In this document: positions 26,901-41,900 of the stretch, in pieces
Numbering within the stretch: the first letter of the stretch is position 1
Layout: every line of letters begins with the position of its first letter
Assembly (NCBI RefSeq): GCF_000972845.2
Contig: NC_040017.1
Coordinates: 22,839,606 to 22,903,605 of the forward strand
Origin: Larimichthys crocea
Lineage: Eukaryota > Chordata > Actinopteri > Sciaenidae
Reading direction: 5' to 3'
DNA: 64,000 bases
The notes under the pieces: model-generated
What the model was told of the DNA's origin: nothing
Seen by the model: only the letters and a program-made list of their open reading frames with translations
Databases searched by the model: none
Translations under genes and position numbers: made by a program

Positions 26901-29900
26901 AAAAAAACATTCAGACATGTATATTTTGTATTCTGTTGCTCTATGACTTTCAATTCTCCGTTTGTCCAATTATATGTCATTTAAAAAAATTATTTGAGTG
27001 CAATTTCATTGGATTATGCTCTGTGATGTTTGCCATCAGATATAACCTTCAGTTAACTAAGCAATTATCTTTGCAAGTCCATCCAGAAATAGCGTTATCA
27101 TTTGGGTAAACTATCGCTGGAATGTTGAACAGAAATACTTTGGTACTTCTATAGACTAATTCAAAGTATAATTATCATATTAGTAATCTAAACCAGGTGT
27201 AGTATGTTGATGTGGCACAGGTCTACCGTTACTGTGAACGATGGTTTTTAACTGATGTATTTTTTAAATGATGTGTGACTAATTTAGTTACCTGCCTGCA
27301 AACCAAATCTCCCTCTGGGGGTAATTAAAATAATGGCTGCAAGGATTGAAAGTGGTCAGTTCAGGTCAAGTGGCTTAAAACCAGTGATGGGTAGAGTACT
27401 GAAAATCTATACTTACGTAATTAAGCCCAATTACTCACTTTTACTCAAAGCAGAAGTTACTTTCCACTTTAATATGTTTAGGGTGTGCAGGCAAAATAAT
27501 GAAAAATCTGCAGGTATCCTAATCAAACAAATAAGGATCTCATCTCTTCCTTTTTACCCGTCTTGCTCATATTACTTCAGGTTAACTGCATTCTAAAGCA
27601 CACCAATTAAAAGCCATTACACATGAAAAATAAACACAGCTAATGTTGGCTCGCTAACTACATACTCACCTACAGTTCGTGCAAATTACTTCAATGTACT
27701 TATGGAGTTCAGAAGGTTTTTTTTTTTTCAAAAGCAGAGATATCAGTGTTTTTCTGGCGGTATAGCAACGTCAATATTTTATTAGATTTTGATTTCAAAT
27801 GTGTAGACAGATGTTGCAAGAGGTTGTTGCTGGAAGCTGCATCTTGTTTTGGGTTTTGCTCCGTTATCATTACATCATAATCAAAAGACAGCTGGTGCTT
27901 TTTTTTTCTTTCTTCAAGGCACCTGGCAACTCGGTATCTGCGGTCGAGGAGCTGCTCGCGCACTCTACCCCCTTATAGTCAGTAAGAAAGTACTCGTTCC
28001 TTAAAAAAATCTGCTTTACTTAGAATGCGTTTGCATACATAGGCTCTAACGATACAGTGTAGGCCATTTATCAGTATAATTTATTTTATACTCTGTGTAA
28101 GTGCATTCAATATGGCACAGGGAACAATGTCGAAAGTGATGACAGCATTAAAGAGCAACAGCACTCAAAAGGTGAAGTTCACAGACAGGTAGCGATTACA
28201 ACTAGTTCCTATCACAGTGTTTGAAAAATTACCACAGCACTCTATAAAATGTGTCAAAAGCTCTCTACATAAAATAAACCTCAAAGAAACCGCTCTCTAT
28301 GTTGGTCTGTCATTCAGAGACACTGTGTGTAAGGAGAACAACACTTGAACCCAGAGGAATGGAGTAAAGTAATAAGATCTGATGAGCTCTATTTCACGGA
28401 CACAGACAACTATTAGATCTGAAGGACAAAAGCTAAAAGTCAAATAGGATAAACAAGAGGGACGTGTAGAAGTTGGATTGTTGCCTGCAGCTCTGTCTCT
28501 GACACTTTAACTCACGCAATGAACGCCCTTTAAAAATTATCAACTCACTTTAGAAGGTAAGTTAAGCGCAAATTAAATCAGTTAGTTGACTATCTCAAAG
28601 GAATCACAAGGCCCCCAAAGCACTAAATACTCCCTCCCTGTATTGAAACACAATATCCTGGAAAAAAACGGCATATATGCTCATTAACCAGAGATAACCT
28701 TTAAAATATTACAAAACAATTTTGTGGTAATTGTGATAGCTTTAGCCAATTACTTGGGGATTTAAGAAGCTGTATCAGATTGCCCAGTTGTCTAGACCTG
28801 CACCTTGTGGACTATCTTTGTTTCCCTCTTCTTATTTGCTTGCTAATATGTAACTCTTCACTCCAAGCCTATGTCCTGGAAGACCAAGATAAGCCCAGGC
28901 ATGGTCTAGTTAATTTCAGGCAGCAAGACATTCCTCAGTATTCTTCATGGGGGAAGGGTTGAACTAATCTTTGGACATTTCCCTGGTTGTTTCAGCCGTG
29001 TTTTTATTATTATTATTAATGTTCATTACATGAACATAAAAGGCTACACGGGGCAAAAAACAAAAAAAAGATGAGTCTATATTTGCAATTTAATAAAGTC
29101 TACAGCAAATATAAAAATAATTTCTATTCATATGTAGATGAGGCTGCATACCCACAGCGCTCACCTACAATACAACCCTCACAACTTGTCAACACAGGCA
29201 GTGTTTAGAGAGCGAGCTGCACATCAGCACATTCATGCCATCGCTACAGGCGACAGGAAGCAGCTTGACGCCTTGCCCCCACCGATACTGGGACCAACAG
29301 AGCACTTCTATCTTTCATCTCTTCTGACTACTCTTCCCTTCCATTTCTCAGCTAGATGACTACTCATATCCTGCCTATCAGGCTCCACTTAAGGAGGGAA
29401 GCAGGCGGTGGAGGTATAGTGGTGAGATGGAGCTTGCACACACAGAATCTCCAAGGGATTTCATCCACACCTTTTATGCGATGAGAGCCCTGTTATTCCC
29501 AAGACACCCTTACTGTATATATAGGGAGTGTATAAAATGCAAAGCTTCTCAAGAGAGTTTGATTCAAACCGTGTTGGATTTTCAATTTTCTTGGCATATT
29601 GAAAAGCTGATGATATCGGAAACGAAAGGAGCAGGTGTTTTTCCTGGTGTACATCATAGCATTACAATCAAAAGAGAGAACAGCTTGAAATCAAAGACAA
29701 AGCAGTTATCAATTAAACTGAAGTTGATGCCCAGCATCTTCACAGTGCCAGCTTCATCTCTGTAAGATCAAGCAGCTGGCCCTGAAATAGATAGGTCTAT
29801 GTTTTGTGTGTGTGCAAATATGAATGTGTGTGCATAAAAATTGCGTGCGAAGGAGGCGTACCCTGCATCGGGCTCCGATACTAAAACCAAGGCTCAGCTG

Positions 29901-32900
29901 GAGAGAGTTGTGACACTACAGCCTTAACCCAGCTGTCAGAGGCTTATCATGCAGAGGGGCTGAGAGGAGCCGCTCCGGCCCACTGCTGGGATCCAGGGGC
30001 CAAAAACACATTATCCAGAGTGATTTTGCAAAATGGAACAAAAGCTCTGCTACTGTGAAAAGAGAGATGTCACAGCAGTGACTGTAGCATCACTGACTCT
30101 CAGAGTTCCTGCTGTTTTCTGTGAATATCAGATTTGTCAAAACAAAGTCTCATTAAAGCGTTTGATATATTATGGCCAAAAAATCAAACAAGACCCAAAT
30201 GGAATGCTCCCATAAAAGATTCAGACTTTAATTCTGCTTTCACTGTAATTATGAAAAGATTCCAAAATGGTTTTTGGCATTTTACTTAACATTTCGAGTT
30301 CTCCATTCCAATTTACACACTTTTATCTTCTCTTGTTGCCAGTGCCAGACAGCTATGCAGAGACTGTTGACTGTGAAAAATCAAACTTGATGACACAAAC
30401 TTCAGCCTGTAATGCTTTTCCACAAAAGAAGGATTTTCTACGAATGCAGTGCTTGAACAACCCCAGTTCTGCTAGACTGATATCCTAAGGCAGGTATGAC
30501 GACACATATCATCATCCAGGGAACAAGCCTGGGCCTGGGGTTTCTATACTTTTGGGAATTTGCCTTCTGCTTTGTTAGCCAAGGCTCCACACACTTACTT
30601 TGGCAGCATATTAAGACAGAGGAAGAGAATAATCAAGAAGAGTTTCCCTTTGGTTTCCCAAGGGGAAACTGAGGGCATGCCAAAGAGCCTTAGAAGCTTT
30701 AACCATGTTTCACTCAAATTATATGCGATATAGGCTACAATCACTACAATCATAAGGCGTTCTTTTTTTTGTGAGATGCTCTTCTGACTAAATATAGATC
30801 ACTGAGCAGGAACTTGGAGTAGAGAGAGAAAAAAAAACTACAATGGGGAAAGAGAACATGAAACTAAGAGGCATCTATTGATATTAATCCAACAAACTTG
30901 AGCCAAGGAGACCAAAGGAAGAAGACATAAAAGCCTTCATTGTCTAAAGCAATGCCAAATTCAAAACAATGAAACCTCTCATCAACATGTTTTGGCCCAA
31001 TCCCCTTGTAGAATGGCTTTTTAATCTTTTATTTTTTTAAGATTTACAATGAATGTTTCATCCTGTCACCAGTGAGCACAGGTTCTTCACTTGTTAAGGG
31101 TGAGTCACTGCAGCACTATCCAGATACGGTTTTACTTTAATCATCTCTGCTCTCCAGAATATATTTGCAGATACACATTGTTATTTTGTGTTAGACTGAG
31201 AAGACTGGATCAATGCTGGGTCACAAACACAACAAATATAACTGCAATGTAGACTGGTGAGAAAATTACGACTATATGCGACTAAAGACATATGGGACCA
31301 GTGAGCCACGTAAATCACTCTCCATCTAAAACGATTAGCCTTAAGTTGTCTATAATTCAGTTTTTCATCCCCAAAGTGAAGCAGCTGTTAACCGGGAATA
31401 GCTCCTGTAATCAACATCCAGATGTTTTTATTTTTCCATGACAATAAAATGACTACCTAATACTTTATTAGCCGCAGCACAGATGGATGGTGAGGAAATG
31501 CTAACACCCTAAAATCTCTTTAAAAACAACAACTGGACAAGCTATGTAATTTGCTGCAGCTTATAACATATTTTGTGCATGTGATTCATAATGCCGGTCC
31601 CAAGGACAGAGGAATGTTATGAGTAGGGGAGACAGTTTCATTAATAACAGGATATAACCACACAGAGAAACTGCAGACTCATCACCTGGCAGGGGACGGG
31701 GATATTATCGCATACACAAAGTCCATATTAACCTCACATATGCAAGTGAGTGCATGTTCCCCCTTACTTTTGTTGTGCTTTAGCACGCTACAGAGAGAAA
31801 GATAATCCCCCCTAACCTGGGATTAGACAGGAGTGGAGACAAGGGAGATTCAAGTATGCACTCAGTGACACACGCGATTACACACCGATAACATGGAAGA
31901 TGTAAGATCTACGTGGCAGATGTTGGAATGGTTTAGAGGATTTATTAGTCTGAGGTACTCACAGTGACCTGAACTTATCTTGTTACAAAAAGCAGTAATA
32001 ACAAACAAAACACGCTTGCTGAGGTGGGCGCCGCAGACTTATATTGTTGGAAACATAAAAGGAGAAACATTCCTGTCTGTTTCAAGGGCTGCTATGTAAG
32101 AAAAAATATGTTCCAGTTAGGAATTTGGTCTGTGTTTCGCAGACCCATTCCACTTCAAATCTGAATTATTGATTATCATACTCTATGCACTTTACATACT
32201 AAACAAGTCTCACTCGTCAAATGGAAACATAAGGAAACTCTGGACAAAGCTTTGACCTTCAGAGGCAGCACATATTCATGAACTGATCAATGATCTTTTG
32301 CTGCCTCCTTTGTAGCTCGGTGAAAGAAAAAAAAAATGAGATGGTATTGAGTGCCTGGAAGGAAAAAACAAAGGCCATAGCAGTGTGTCTGTCAGTAGAA
32401 ACATCCCTGATGCTGACTGACTGGCTGCAGGTAGACAGGGATTCAGCTCCACAAACAACTGCTTGGGAATGCCTGGTCTTTGTGTGTGTGTGCTCAGGTA
32501 AGCTCACCTGAATGTAAATTCTCAGGAGACAAGGGGAAGGCCAACGAAACTTAGAAACTTAGAATGACAGCAGCATCCCCTCACCCCACACATACACAAA
32601 CATCCGGATACCAATCTAAACAAGACACTTTCTCAGTAATTAAAGAGGTTTGTGGCCCACACCTCTGTTCACGACTTTCCTGTCCAGGTGTGATGTTTCT
32701 CTAAAACAGTAAACAGGCAACCACAAATTAATATGTGTAATTTCAGCCCTTGGTAATTATTCATGCTAAGCTCTGACAAGCTTGACAAATAGCGAGACAC
32801 ACGAGCAGCTCTGAGAAAATAAGCCCAGTTATATCCTCTTTGACAAAACCAACTTAAGTACAGCTGCATAGGAACATGGTGGCAGTCTTATGAAATGAAA

Positions 32901-35900
32901 AAGAAACTGGAGACAGAGGATAAAATGACACATAAAGTCTAGTTAGTCAAGTATAAACATAATACAGTAATGCATTCAAAGGGCTTAAAGACATGCAGAT
33001 TTTAAGAGAAGGGCTGCAACATAGCAGCTTCTCTGGAGCAATTCAGGGGTTCAGTGCCTTGCTCAAAGGTACTGCACTGCAGTGCCGCGCAGGTGAACTG
33101 GAACCTCTCCAGCTACCAGTCAGTGTAAGCAATTTAAGCGTAAGCGATGTTTTCTATCAGTGCAGGGTTAATACTAGCAGAGTTTAGTCACACTGTGAGA
33201 ATCTTTTCTTGTGACACATCCAAATTAAAATGATAGATATTTTGGGATGTGGCCTAATTGCCATGTTGTTATTTGTAGCAGGAAGCCCATCTGGTGTCTT
33301 TATGTAGGCCCAAGTTAAATAAGTGAAACAGCAAATTCTCTAACATTCTCAATAACATAAATATATTTTTTCCAGCTTAACAGAACAATTTACTACAGGT
33401 GTATCATCCTTTTTAGCAGTTCTTATAAAACTATCTATATATTTGCCCACTTAAAGCAAACATCTTTATTGCAGTGCATGCTGGTCATGTCCAACAAAGA
33501 TTTAAATGTGGGCTCTGAACGCTCCATTTAAAGTTTAAATAACATATCAAGCAGCTGATGCATCACTGCTAGGAAGAACTCACTCCCTGGGCACAATTTA
33601 AAAGAGCCAAGACTGTGTCCTGTACCAAGGCAATCCATCTATCAGGGAAACAGCTAAAACAACCTTGTGGTCAGGTGTCAGCCTGGCATAAGTATTTAGA
33701 TTAAGCGTAATGAATGCTTTGGCACTTTCCATTCACTCCCCCCGTTGCAGAAAAACATGCCAAGAGTAAATTAATGCCCTGCCCTGTAATGAGTGCAGGT
33801 TGTAAGTCACTTTATTTTTGGATTGACAATAGAGCCAGCAGAAATCCTATACCATCAGTTGTGTGGGGCACTGATCCCAGTACAGTAAACTCTTCTTTGA
33901 GCAGAGAGAACTAATGCTGAAACGATTAGTCTATTAATCAGTCGACCAACAGAAAATTAATCTACTGTAAGAGACAATTTATAAGTTGTTGAACTAATCT
34001 ATCAGGAGAAAACTTGTAAAGTTTGCTGTTTTCAGCTTCTCAAATGTGATGGTTTGCTGCTTTTCCCTTCAAATAAATATTGCTGTGTTTAGATGGACGA
34101 AACAAGCAGGTCTCACTTTGCTGTACGGGAAAAGGTCAAGTGGATTTTTCACTGGACATTTTATAAATGTAATCATTAATCAGTTATCTGAAAAGAAATG
34201 AACAATCATGAACTAAAACCCTGGTGTCAGTCCTGCTACTCATATTTTGTGAGTAGACACAAATATATACATATGCAAACAAATTCAGTTTCACATATTA
34301 ATTAGCAGCCGAAAATAGACCCACTCAAAACTATGCACATGTTCATGGTTCATCACAGCTGTTAGGAAAAAAAACAAACTCCTGAAATTCAACTGAGCAG
34401 CTGCGATATGAAAAGTAACTTTTCATCCTAAAAAAAAAAAAAAAAATGCCAAATGCAGTTGGTAAATTTCCCAATGAACTTGAAGTAAGGAGGAGAATGT
34501 TTTCCACCACTGAACATGACAGAGTGCAGCTGTGTGCCAGAGTACACCATTCAGCTCCTCCCCAACACGACTGTTCAAAGAGCTGGAGGCTCTGTCTGGG
34601 GATTTAGGGCAGCCACCAGCACAGCTTAAATCTTATTAAAAAATGTTCACTGACTGCCTCACAAGCTGCAGTGCAGTATGTGTCGAGTCCTTATGGATGG
34701 GTCATACAACAATACTCTTCATCAATTTGTCAAGCGATTTAGGTGCCACTATAAAACACAATTCCCATATCATTCTGGAGATATGTGATGTGTCTGACCA
34801 ATCCAATTTTGATTTTGTTTCATTTGGGCATATACAGGCCAAACTATGACTGACAACAGAATAAAACATATGCTATTTTGAATTCTCTTATCAAGTCTAG
34901 AAGTAACATAAAAGACTGCAGGGAATGCCGAATGCTCTGGAAGAGCTACCAGTGTGGGATACAAGTATGTCATCAAGCATGAAGCCAGCTAGAAAGAGAA
35001 AGACAGTGACAAAGAGAGAGATCCATGACAGATTACACAATTGAGACAATAATAAATGGACCAACTGAACCGCACTGAACGATGTCCATGCGCTCGGTAC
35101 TCGTGAGCAGCCCAGGTAAAACACTTCCATTTAGTATCACCTCCTGATAAGGCATTTTAGTCATCGCTCATTAGTAACCCATCCACCTGTTGACATTGAT
35201 GTTAACCTGTCTATTATTACACTGAAGCCACAGATTAGTCCCGAGTTGAGAGAGAAGAAAATGTCTACAGGGGCCCACTGAGGTGCTTGTGGGAAAAGAG
35301 GGCCCCTATTAGAGAGGTCCTTTGTGCTCACTCATCACGGCTGAAGGGTAGCAAAAAGGACACACTGTCAGGCACGCTGCTTCTGCTAATCGGCAACACC
35401 GGCATGATTGACTCAAACCACTCACTGAGCCTGTGCCTGATTACATATCTACAGTGGAAGGAAGATCTCCACTAATTGTTCTACTAATTACTTACTCGCT
35501 AAATCAGGAGGATTTTTTGCATAGAAAAAAATAATGGGTGATCACGGGTTGGGTGCTGTAAGAGCTACCTACATTATACTGCACAGTAATGTGTTCAGAT
35601 AAAATGTTAATAATTGTGAAAGCAGACCGACTGATTGACTAAAAATAAACAGAGTATGACATGAACAAAATCGTCTGTAAATAGTATATATTGTTTTCTT
35701 TCTCATTCACTGCTGAAATAAGAAACCGTGTGAAGTGTGCACACAGTTTCTGCGTAGTAATACTGCTAGATTAGGCACATTATGAAACAAATGCAAGCTT
35801 TTCCTTTCCCTTCTTGAAGAGATTAGACCTTATTAAAGTTACATTGTGAAACAAAATTCAATATTTCAGCCTCAGAAGTCAGCACGATGAGGATTTCAAA

Positions 35901-38900
35901 TATAAGTTTAAAGCAACTTACCACTGTCCTCGATGGAGAAAGAGAAGATGTCATTTGTAGCATTGTCACCATCCCTCAGAACGTAGCATATGTTCATGTC
36001 ATCAATTTCAGCTGAAAAAGAGAAACATTTACATAAATACCCATGATATTATACTGATAAATGTTTAGTTATGACAAGTGGGGGAATTTGTTCCTGACAG
36101 ACTATTTGTCAATAACTACTCCTGAGCACAGGCTGAGGCTGTGTGATGAAACGTGCCCAATGTGTAATGTCAGGGGAATCTGAAAAGAGAAACTGCCTGG
36201 TAACGAGGGTTTTTATATTTATTAGACTCCTCAATGACACAGAACACGAAGAATTGCTTGATTGTTGTGACTCCATCACAGCAGTCTGTTTGCCATCCTG
36301 ATAGCACAGTGCTAGACAGGGTTCTTTATTGCCCTGGATCTGGAAGAGTTTACAGCCCTTGCTTCAATATTTGATGTCAAAACATTTCCCTTCGAAAGGG
36401 ACAGATGAATAAAAATGCATAGCCACAATTTTCAAATTCCCAGGAGATTGTGTCTTTATTTACTGTCTGTTTACTCTTGTGAGAAGTCTTGAAATATTGA
36501 ACAGACCTCTCGGGGAAATCATCTCACAGTGACTCAGTAAATAAAAGCGGGGAATACATGGATATTGACTGTACGCTGGAGCTGCTGCCGTGATATTTGG
36601 CATTTACCAAGACATCCCAATGGTTCCCTTAAAATATACAACTTCTGTACTCATGTTTGCAAAGCCTGCTGTGAATTATAATGCATACATTATTTACCAT
36701 CATGTCTGTAATCCCTGTGATTTATGTTAGAAAATATAGCACTAGTAATGTCCAAATCACAAACAGTTCTCTCCCAAAGTGAAATACATAAGGCATTGTT
36801 TGAAAAATACACTCCTCTAGAGAGATCTGGTCAGCCTGAGGCACTGGCATACTTCATCTCTGTAAATAGGCAGTCTCTTCAGTGAAAACAGAAACCTCTA
36901 GATTTGAACTCAGCGTTTTTCAGGCATCAGAGGGGAATACATTTAGCAGAATGAGTAAATCTAAAATGAGTTTGAGAGTGGGCTCGAGAGAATTAATGTC
37001 TTTGCTGTGAGTCTCTAGCACATTACAAATCTAAAGGAATGTCACATGATTGCAAAGGTGTTTGAATGCAGCTCTCTTACCTTGTGTAAAAGTGGTGATA
37101 GTGGCATTTCCTTTGCCGAGGTTGATCAGGTAGCCGTGTTCTGGGCCAACGGTAATCCTAAAAGTCACAGAATCCTGAATGCTATCTCTGTCTTCTGCTT
37201 TAAGAGTCTTACTTGTGATTACAAAACCCAAGTGGCCAGTCTCAAGAACCCGCAATGTCGGGGCACCCTTGTTCACCACAATCTGTGGGACACCATTATC
37301 CACTGGGAGGACAGTAATCTTCATCACTTGAGGCTTTCGAGTCTCAAATACTGTGTCAGGGAAGATATAGAAGTCTGTGTGAGTGCCATCAGTGACAGTG
37401 AAGGAGAAGCTGTCCCCCGCACTCTCTGTGCCATCATGCTTGTAGCTGATCATGTTCTCATTCAGGTCTTGCTTTGTGAAGGAGGTGACAGACTGGGTGT
37501 TGTTAAAGAGCAGGCGACCATGAACTGGAATCTGAGTGATTGTGAATTTCAAGAGGCGGTCAACAGTGTCTCTGTCCTCCACTGTTAGCTCGAAAGGCGT
37601 GATGAGTTTGTTCTCTCCCTCGATCACTACAAGGCTGTGTATTGTCACCACAGGTTTTTTATTGTCCACGTCACTGATGGAAATGCGGAAAGTGCGGAAC
37701 ACGGGGTTGTAGCCATCAGTCACTTCAAATTCAAAGCTATCCATTTTCACTTCATCATCGGCTGTGTGGATGTAGTAGACTTTGTTGCCAGCCAACTGGA
37801 GCTGTGTGAAGGATGAGATGGGCATCCCGGGTGTGTCTGTGCACTCCAGGTGTCCTCTCATCGGAGCTCTGGTGATTGTGAAAACCAAGTGTTCGTCTGG
37901 GCTGTTGAGGTCACTGGTACTGAGGAGGTCTGTTGTCAGAGTAACCCTGCCGCCCTCTTTAAGGGATACACCTTTATTAATAACATCTGGGAAAACCATG
38001 TCAATGCCACCCACTGTGACATAGAAGTATCTGTCAATCAAAGGGTTGATGCCATCTGTCACATCAAATTTGATAAGGTCACGGATCCCCTCTTGCCCGT
38101 TATGGGTGTAGAAAATCAAACCCTGATCCACTTCATTCTGTGTAAAGTTCATTCCAACTGTGATATTTTGCAATGTCCCTGAAGGCGTTCTCTTCTGTAA
38201 ATATCCTTGAGCAGGCCCATAGCGAATAATGTAAGTTAGTGTGCTGTCCTCAGAGTCCAGATCAGTAGCTTTTAAAACGTTGCTGTTTATTATTTTCACC
38301 TGACCAATCTCAATTTCAAGGCCGTCATTGATCGCCATCCTCGGGGTCTCATCGTCCACAGGGATAATCATAACTATTACTGTTTTCTCTATACTGAATT
38401 TTCCATCTGTGAGAACAATATCAAAGCTGTCCTCTGTGGTCTCTGAGTCATCATGCTCATACACAATGCTGGAGGCCTCCCTGATCTGATCCAAGGTGAA
38501 GTTAGAGACGGGGACAGTGCCGGTAGTGAGCTGATTGAGAATAAATCCGTGCTTGGGGGGTTTGGTGATAACGAACGTGAGCTGATCAGAGGGGAGATCT
38601 GCATCAGCACCATTCAGAATAGGAGTGTCGATGACTATATTCATGCCCTCCATAACTATAAACTCTCTCATGTAAATCTCAGGCTTTTCATCATTAGAAG
38701 GGATTATGGAGATAGGGAAAAAGTGCCTTTCAGAGAAATTGATGCCATCTGAGCATCTGAATGTAAACCTGTCCTCCACTGGCTCGACTCCTTTGTGAAT
38801 GCTTTGAACATAGTAGATGTGATTTTGTCTGATGTCCTTGATGGTGAAAGCACTAATAGCTGTCCCAGACCTGGATTTCTCTGAGCCTGGGGCTGGGGAG

Positions 38901-41900
38901 ACATTTTCCACATACCCTGAAGTGGGCTGTACAATGATTGTACAAAGCAGGTCATCGCTGGGGGTGTCGGCATCATGAGTGCTTATATGAAGAATCTGAA
39001 TGACATTTTTCTCTCCCTCAACAACAGAGTACTGTGGCCCCACAAAGACCTCTGGAGCCTGGCTGTCTAGGGGAAGAATAGTTACATGCACTCTGACACC
39101 TGTGATCTTATTCCCTCCAACAGTCCACTCATCAGACATGTCCGTCAAAGTGAGATTGAAAAAGTCCTCCCTTGTGGTTAACCCTATCTCCCCACTGGTA
39201 TGAGCATAGACCACATGGCCATTAATGATATCAGCTTGGGTGAATGTACCAGATCGGACACCTTTCACCAGAATTTCTCCTAATGATGGTGGATCCTCTA
39301 CAATAAAGGTCAAACGAAGGTCATCTGTGTCCTCATCTCTTCCCTGAATTACATTACTTGTTATTTCTGTTGCACCATTTTCCAGTACATCTATGTAGGA
39401 GCCAATTGTACCAGCTGGGAGACTGATAGTTGGAGTTTCATCATCAACTGGCTTCACACTAATCTTTATAGTAATTGGGACAACATGGATCCCATCACTG
39501 ACATCTATTTGTATCAAATCTACCGTGGACTCATCTCCATTATGGATGTATGAAATTCTGTCATTTCTGATGTCATCTAGCCTGAAAGTGTCTCCTTTTG
39601 TCATGTCAGTGAATGCAAACTGGATCTGACCATGCAGTGGAGGCTGAGTGATAGTGAAGGATATCTGTTTGCTGTCTGTGTCTGTGTCTGTGGTGTCCAG
39701 CTCAGCAGTTGTAATGACATGCGTGCCCCGTTCAAGCACTGTAAATCCAGAGTTGGTTATCTGAGGTGGCATGTTATCCACAGGTTTTAAAAATATAGCG
39801 AAAACACCATCTACAGTATTTCCAGAAACATCCTCCACAGTGTACTTAAACTGCAAAACATGAGTGGTGATTCCGAGCTCAAGATCAGGCGGTTTGTAAG
39901 CTATTTTATGGTGGTTAATTTGCGCCTGAGTGAAAGTGGTGACTTCAGTGTTTGGCTGCTCAGTTAACACCAGAGCTCCCAGTACAACAGGGCTATTCTC
40001 ATCTGTATCTGTGGGTGGCTGGATGATTGTGTATTTGAGATCCCGATCCTCTGAGTCCAGGTCAGTGTAACGGAGGAATTTCTTTCGGAAGTAAGTAAGC
40101 TGATACTCGTGCACAGTTATTTGGAGAGTTGTGCCAGGGTACAGTTCGGGTGCTATGTCGTCAACAGGGATAATTTTGATAATGAATGAGCTCTCACCTG
40201 ATTGGTTTGGTGGGTCATTGTCATCTTGAACTCTAAACACAAACTGATCCATGACTGTGCCGGTGCTGTGAGGCCCAGTGTGCTTGTAAAACAGCTTACC
40301 ATCAATAATATCCTGCTGCAGCCATTCAGTCACTACTTTCTCATACAATTCATCCTCTGTATTAAACTTCCAGGTTGATGGGTCCTCTGGGGCCTCAGAC
40401 TGACGCAGCAACACCTGCCCAATCGTGGAAAGGGGAGGCTCTATGGTGAATTTTATTGAAGAATCTTCTGAGTCGATGTCTGCTGCACTGAGCATAAGTG
40501 AGGAGATTGGCATCATTTGATTTTTGAACAAAACCAAACCAGTGTTGGCGTTAATTATCGGAGGCTCATCATCGGTTGGCACAACAGTGATGGGAAACAG
40601 AAACTCCACCTCATTTCTGCCATCTGTCATTCTGAAAATAATATTATCACTGTATGTGTCACTGCCATCATGTTGATAAATGACAACTCCTGTGTCGAGG
40701 TCAGCCGGGGTGAAAAATTTCCTCCTGGAGCCCAGAACAGTCAATTCTCCATGCCTGAGCCCATCAATAACTGTGATTTTGACTTTGTCTAAACTGTCCT
40801 CATCACTGATTTCCAGATTCTGGGAACTGGACAGAGGCCTGGACTGCCCTTCATAAAGTAACTGGCCAGTATTCCTAGTCACCACAGGAGCCAATGTGTT
40901 CATAGGCTTAACAACAATCATGAAAGCAAAAGGGTCTGACACAGCTCCCTCTGTGTCCACAACCTCAAACTCAATCTGGAAAATCCGCTCAGTGTCTGAA
41001 TCCACAGCAGGGGGTTTGTAGGCGATTTTCAAGTCTTTGAGGTCTCCTTGGTAAAATGAGGTTATTGGTAAATTCCTATCATCTGTGCTCACTATGTAGC
41101 CCTCCTCAAAGGAGAGGGTGGAAGTGATGTTGAAAATTAATTCGTCAGGATTAGACTCGACATCCTCTGCAGCTAGCATATCCATGGTTATTGCTGTCAT
41201 TACAAACTGATCTATTTCCATCATCATCATTGCAACGAAGCTGGGTTTGGGAGCCGTGTTCTCCTCTCCGTCTTTAATCCTCACCAAAATTTGGAAATAT
41301 TCCTGCTTGAGCAAATTGCCTTCTTTGTCGTGTAACTCCACAAACATTGGAATGTAATCTCTATTTGGTGACTTTAAAGCAAAAGTATGCTGATAACGTA
41401 TATTCATTTTAATGAAGTCATCACAGTCCACCATTGTTCCAAGGCTGTGTTCATCCACAAGTTTGCCATACCTGGGCAGCACGCTGCCACTGGAGAGAGA
41501 GGCTATTCTGCATTGTTGTGCACTTTTATCATAGGTGAATTCTAAAATCCTCCTATCTATGGGATTACTTGTGCCAAGCAGTTTCTCGACAGTGAGTGGC
41601 ATATTTTTGGTCAGCACTTCCAGCTGTGTGAAAATGACTTCCACCTCCATCATAAAAGGTATTATAATGGTATCCGTTTGGGTGTCATACCTGAGTTGTA
41701 ATCTCACTCTATCCCTCGGAGGACTCCTTGATCCAAAGTGAGAATACTTCACGTCGTTGGGGCCAAATTCACACGGAAACTTTTTCGGAGATAGGTGTCC
41801 AGGCCTTTGAGACAAGGGGTCATTGTCCAGGACTGTTATGCTGCATCTATCACCGGGCTGAACTTGGATAACCAAATCGTTGATGGGATCAATGAAGACT

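Larger units (their letters stand above)
18090..35921 (-). other. frem2 intron 2 (17.8 kb)
   Basis: The largest intron, phase 1, with GTAAGT and TTTGCAG ends. It contains a Tc1-like transposon remnant, a MITE-like repeat and other decayed repeats listed separately. The open frames in it are short, occur on both strands and resemble no known protein. The remainder is unannotated AT-rich sequence that could hold enhancers, which cannot be judged from one sequence. Confidence 0.8.

Noticed and set aside
37046..37588. 180-codon open frame on the plus strand opposite frem2 exon 1
   Set aside because: It is antisense to a conserved CSPG-coding stretch, crosses the exon 1 donor and has no recognisable domain. 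It is a shadow of the codon usage of the real gene.
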